Positions 32,517-34,802 of a stretch of 34,802 nt of DNA are shown in pieces. The stretch comes from an uncultured Clostridia bacterium. Its GTDB lineage: Bacteria > Bacillota > Clostridia > Lachnospirales > Anaerotignaceae. Position numbers and translations under genes: made by a program. Under the pieces are notes generated by a model, which saw only the letters and a list, made by a program, of their open reading frames with translations, did not search any database and was not told where the DNA came from. Each line of letters begins with the position of its first letter. Position 1 is the first letter of the stretch. The DNA lies in the NCBI GenBank assembly GCA_937919015.1, contig CALFPN010000052.1, forward strand, positions 1 to 34,802, written 5' to 3'.

Positions 32517-33371
32517 TTATTTCTTTGCATCAATATATGCTGCAGCGGAAAGGGCCGCTACAAGTCCTTCCCCCACTGCTTTTGCAATCTGAAACGGTGC
32601 GCCGGTGCAGTCGCCTGCCGCAAAAACACCGGGCAGATTTGTAGCCATGCTTCTGTCTACAACAATATTTTTGCCGTCTGTATGCAGGCCAAAGAGCAGA
32701 CTTTCGGGCGGAGTAGAGTTTTTCGCAAAGAAAATGCCGTCACATTCCACCGTTTCACCCTCTACTTCAATCCCTGTCACACGACTCCCTTCACCGATAA
32801 CCGCTTTGGGCTTACCGCTCAAAACTTCCACTGTTTCTTTCAGATTCAATGCAGGCTGGTATAGCGGCAGATAACTTACTTTTTCACAGACATCCGCAAG
32901 GAAATTGGCTTCTGCTTCCCCTTCTTCATTTTCGCCTACAACAACTACCCTTTTATTTCTGTAAAGCATGCCGTCACAAGTTGCACAATAGCTGACGCCT
33001 TTGCCCAGATATTCCATTTCTCCTGCAATTCCCTTACTTTTATTCAGGCCAATGGCCAGAATCAGCGTTTTTGCTTCAAAAAATTCGTTATCCGCATTGA
33101 TGACAAAATAGTCCCCCATAGACATGATCTGACTGATACGGCTTTCTTTGAATTCCACGCCGCGTTTTACTGCATGAGAATAAAACTGGTTCAGCATTTC
33201 CTCGCCGCTCAGGTCGGGCATACCAAGGTAGTTATCCACTTTTTCTGCTGCGAACAGCAAAGAACTATCCAGACTTCTACCAAATACACAAACGGATTTA
33301 TTTCTCTGTCTTGCATTGACTGCTGCGGAAAGAGCCGCCGGGCCGCTGCCAATGATACCGATATCATACAT
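32517..33371 (-). CDS. Thioredoxin-reductase-like flavoprotein, possible ferredoxin-dependent type (FFTR)
   Basis: FAD protein of 284 residues with the low-mass thioredoxin reductase plan. The FAD site is GSGPAA (8-13), the redox pair CATC is at 129-132 in SYCATCDGM, and the C-terminal FAD signature GVFAAGDC lies near residue 250. The second dinucleotide fold lacks the NADPH motifs: the usual GGGDSA reads GENEEG (146-151), and the HRRxxxR stretch is replaced by PLYQP. Ferredoxin-dependent flavin thioredoxin reductases of clostridia are known to lack exactly these motifs and are likewise short, so FFTR is my best assignment; a peroxiredoxin-linked oxidoreductase is an alternative. The start has AAAGGAG eight bases upstream, behind a leader with three palindromes. 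No thioredoxin gene is adjacent. Confidence 0.82.
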   Translation of the reverse strand: MYDIGIIGSGPAALSAAVNARQRNKSVCVFGRSLDSSLLFAAEKVDNYLGMPDLSGEEMLNQFYSHAVKRGVEFKESRISQIMSMGDYFVINADNEFFEAKTLILAIGLNKSKGIAGEMEYLGKGVSYCATCDGMLYRNKRVVVVGENEEGEAEANFLADVCEKVSYLPLYQPALNLKETVEVLSGKPKAVIGEGSRVTGIEVEGETVECDGIFFAKNSTPPESLLFGLHTDGKNIVVDRSMATNLPGVFAAGDCTGAPFQIAKAVGEGLVAALSAAAYIDAKK

Positions 33372-33392
33372 AGGAATTCTCCTTTCTCCTCA

Positions 33393-33469
33393 GGGGCTGT
33401 CTGTCCCCGAACCCTTGACCAAGGAGGGCACCTCCTTGGAACCTGATACGCAAAAACTATGGTTTTTGC
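33393..33469. repeat. Three tandem palindromes upstream of the thioredoxin-reductase-like gene
   Basis: GGGG/CCCC (33393-33408), the nine-base perfect CCAAGGAGG-GCA-CCTCCTTGG (33419-33439) and GCAAAAAC-TATG-GTTTTTGC (33450-33469) lie in a row inside the likely leader. On the minus strand the stretch between them reads AAGGGTTCGGG, also present at 8634-8644 on plus in the other repeat block. Confidence 0.6.
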
Positions 33470-33472
33470 AAA

Positions 33473-33500
33473 ATAATATATTTAAGTGTATCGAAACCAA
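33473..33500 (-). promoter_or_regulatory. Probable promoter of the thioredoxin-reductase-like gene
   Basis: TTGGTT (33495-33500) and TATTAT (33473-33478) are separated by 16 bases on the minus strand, between the upstream terminator and the palindromes. Confidence 0.45.
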
Positions 33501-33504
33501 CCTA

Positions 33505-33541
33505 TAAAAAACCACGAGAAGTCATCTCAACCTCTCGTGGT
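33505..33541 (-). terminator. Terminator of the elongation factor G-like gene
   Basis: CCACGAGA (33512-33519) pairs with TCTCGTGG (33533-33540). On the minus strand TTTTTTATAGG follows. Confidence 0.9.
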
Positions 33542-33585
33542 AATTTTATCATACTATTTTAGAAAAATCTGTTGTATTTACAACA

Positions 33586-34802
33586 TTATTTATCTTTTTC
33601 AGCTGCTCTTGCGTCGATGATGCGTTTCTGAACATCCATGGGAGCTTCTTCGTATCTTTCAAAACGATGTCTGTATTCCCCACGGCTCTGTGTCATGGAG
33701 CGCAGGTCTGTAGCGTATTTGTGCATTTCAGCCGTAGGAACTTCTGCAACGATGCATTTTTTCACGCCAACTGCATCCATGCTCAGGATACGGCCACGAC
33801 GTTTTGTGATGTCGCCCATGATATCGCCCATGTATTTATCGGGGATCAGAACTTCCACATGTTCGATGGGTTCCAGAATCACAGGTTTTGCCTGAGGGAT
33901 ACCTTCTTTGAAGGCAACGGATGTAGCCATCTTGAACGCCATTTCGGAAGAGTCAACGGGATGGTAGGAACCATCTGTCAGTGTTGCTTTCAGACCCACT
34001 ACAGGATAGCCAGCCAGAACGCCCGCCTGTACACATTCCTGCAGACCTTTTTCAACTGCGGGGAAGTACTGTTTGGGAACGGAGCCGCCGAAGATCTTTT
34101 CTTCAAATACATACTGTGTGGTTGTATCGTAGCTGGGTTCAAATTCCATTACAACGTCACCGAACTGGCCATGACCGCCGGACTGTTTTTTGTATCTGCC
34201 GCGAACAGATGCTTTGCCTTTGACTGTTTCTCTGTAAGGGATGATGGGATCCAGCAGATCCACTTCGATTTTGTATTTGTTTTTCAGTTTCTGAACCATA
34301 ACATCCAGCTGCTGTTCGCCTACGCCGTAAACCAGTGTCTGTTTTGTTTCAGGGTTCACTTCCATTTTGATGGTAGGGTCTTCATCTCTGATCTTGGACA
34401 GAGCTGCGGACAGTTTATCTTCATCACCTTTGCCTTTGGGCTGGATTGCCATGCACAGAACGGAACCGGGCAGAGCGATCTTAGGGATGATGATGTTCGC
34501 ATCTTTCAGGGACAGTGTATCCTGTGTTGCTGTGTTGGACAGTTTTGCCAGCGCGCCAATATCACCGGAGTGCAGTTCGTCAACTTCGATCTGTTCTTTC
34601 CCTCTGATTACATACAGGTGGGATACTTTTTCCACTGTATCTTTTTCTTCGTTGTAAACGCTCATTGTTGTATCCAGTTTACCTGTCATAACACGGAACA
34701 GGTTCAGGCGACCGATATAAGGGTCAGCGATTGTTTTGAATACATAAGCGGAGAAACGTTCGTCATCAGAAGAACAGTATACAACGTCTTTACCATCATG
34801 GA
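33586..34802 (-). CDS. Elongation factor G homologue (EF-G/FusA2-like), 5' end outside the window
   Basis: C-terminal part of a translational GTPase. The reading frame stays open to the window edge. The first visible residues include FSAYVFKTIADPYIGRLNLF, typical of EF-G domain II, so about 280 N-terminal residues (the GTPase domain) lie beyond 34802. Domain III, domain IV (YRETVKGKASVRGRYKKQSG, then GHGQFGDV) and domain V (YKTIV-like MGDIMGDITKRRGRILSMD) follow. The GGHGQFGDV form, where classical EF-G has GGRGQYGHV, suggests the second EF-G-like paralogue found in many Firmicutes rather than the housekeeping fusA. ATG codons inside the visible part are internal. Ends at a strong terminator. 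Confidence 0.92.
   Translation of the reverse strand, partial: HDGKDVVYCSSDDERFSAYVFKTIADPYIGRLNLFRVMTGKLDTTMSVYNEEKDTVEKVSHLYVIRGKEQIEVDELHSGDIGALAKLSNTATQDTLSLKDANIIIPKIALPGSVLCMAIQPKGKGDEDKLSAALSKIRDEDPTIKMEVNPETKQTLVYGVGEQQLDVMVQKLKNKYKIEVDLLDPIIPYRETVKGKASVRGRYKKQSGGHGQFGDVVMEFEPSYDTTTQYVFEEKIFGGSVPKQYFPAVEKGLQECVQAGVLAGYPVVGLKATLTDGSYHPVDSSEMAFKMATSVAFKEGIPQAKPVILEPIEHVEVLIPDKYMGDIMGDITKRRGRILSMDAVGVKKCIVAEVPTAEMHKYATDLRSMTQSRGEYRHRFERYEEAPMDVQKRIIDARAAEKDK

Noticed and set aside
1..34802. CRISPR array, prophage, transposon or tRNA/rRNA genes
   Set aside because: No regularly spaced direct repeats, no transposase, integrase or phage proteins, and no tRNA or rRNA-like segments were recognised on either strand.

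Overview
The window looks like core chromosome of an obligately anaerobic, low-to-mid GC Gram-positive bacterium of the class Clostridia, most likely Lachnospirales (an Anaerotignum-like organism would fit). This is an inference. It rests on strong AGGAGG ribosome sites, a threonine T-box, CIRCE control of groESL, the order miaB - YlbF/YmcA-family gene - mutS - mutL - miaA (close to the Bacillus order), an [FeFe]-hydrogenase, an Fe-S two-subunit serine dehydratase and a probable ferredoxin-type thioredoxin reductase. No prophage, insertion sequence, CRISPR array, tRNA or rRNA was seen.

Layout. 1-1.3 kb: a THUMP-domain rRNA methyltransferase on the plus strand, closed by tandem terminators. 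1.3-10.7 kb (minus): a DNA-repair and tRNA-modification unit read miaB, ricA-like, mutS, mutL, miaA, then a D,D-carboxypeptidase. A block of inverted repeats interrupts it between the ricA-like gene and mutS. 10.75-15.5 kb: a trans-editing deacylase for mischarged tRNA-Pro, a plus-strand glycerate kinase behind an unassigned structured leader, a class III PLP aminotransferase and an AEC-family permease. 15.6-19.4 kb (minus): infC-rpmI-rplT behind an L20-leader-like attenuator, and thrS behind a threonine T-box. 19.4-24 kb (minus): a CorA-type metal transporter and a two-gene [FeFe]-hydrogenase operon. 24-26.9 kb (minus): an operon reading monooxygenase-like protein, DUF402 protein, radC, pspC-like, trpS. 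27-30 kb (minus): the serine cassette sdaAB-sdaAA-sstT. 30.4-32.4 kb: groES-groEL. 32.5-34.8 kb: a thioredoxin-reductase-like flavoprotein and a 5'-truncated elongation factor G homologue running off the window.

How the genes fit together. SstT imports serine and threonine, and SdaAA/SdaAB turn serine into pyruvate and ammonia. Pyruvate oxidation in such anaerobes yields reduced ferredoxin. The hydrogenase and its multi-cofactor flavoprotein partner can exchange electrons with ferredoxin and NAD(P)H, and the flavoprotein at 32.5 kb may pass ferredoxin electrons to thioredoxin. This energy and redox theme is an inference from gene content.

The least-described items are: the hydrogenase/GltD-like pair, which carries an isolated NuoF-type cluster domain; the compact leader upstream of glycerate kinase; the thioredoxin-reductase homologue that lacks NADPH-binding motifs; the cysteine-rich tail on the RicA-like protein; and two loci of tandem palindromes sharing a GGGTTCGGG core.
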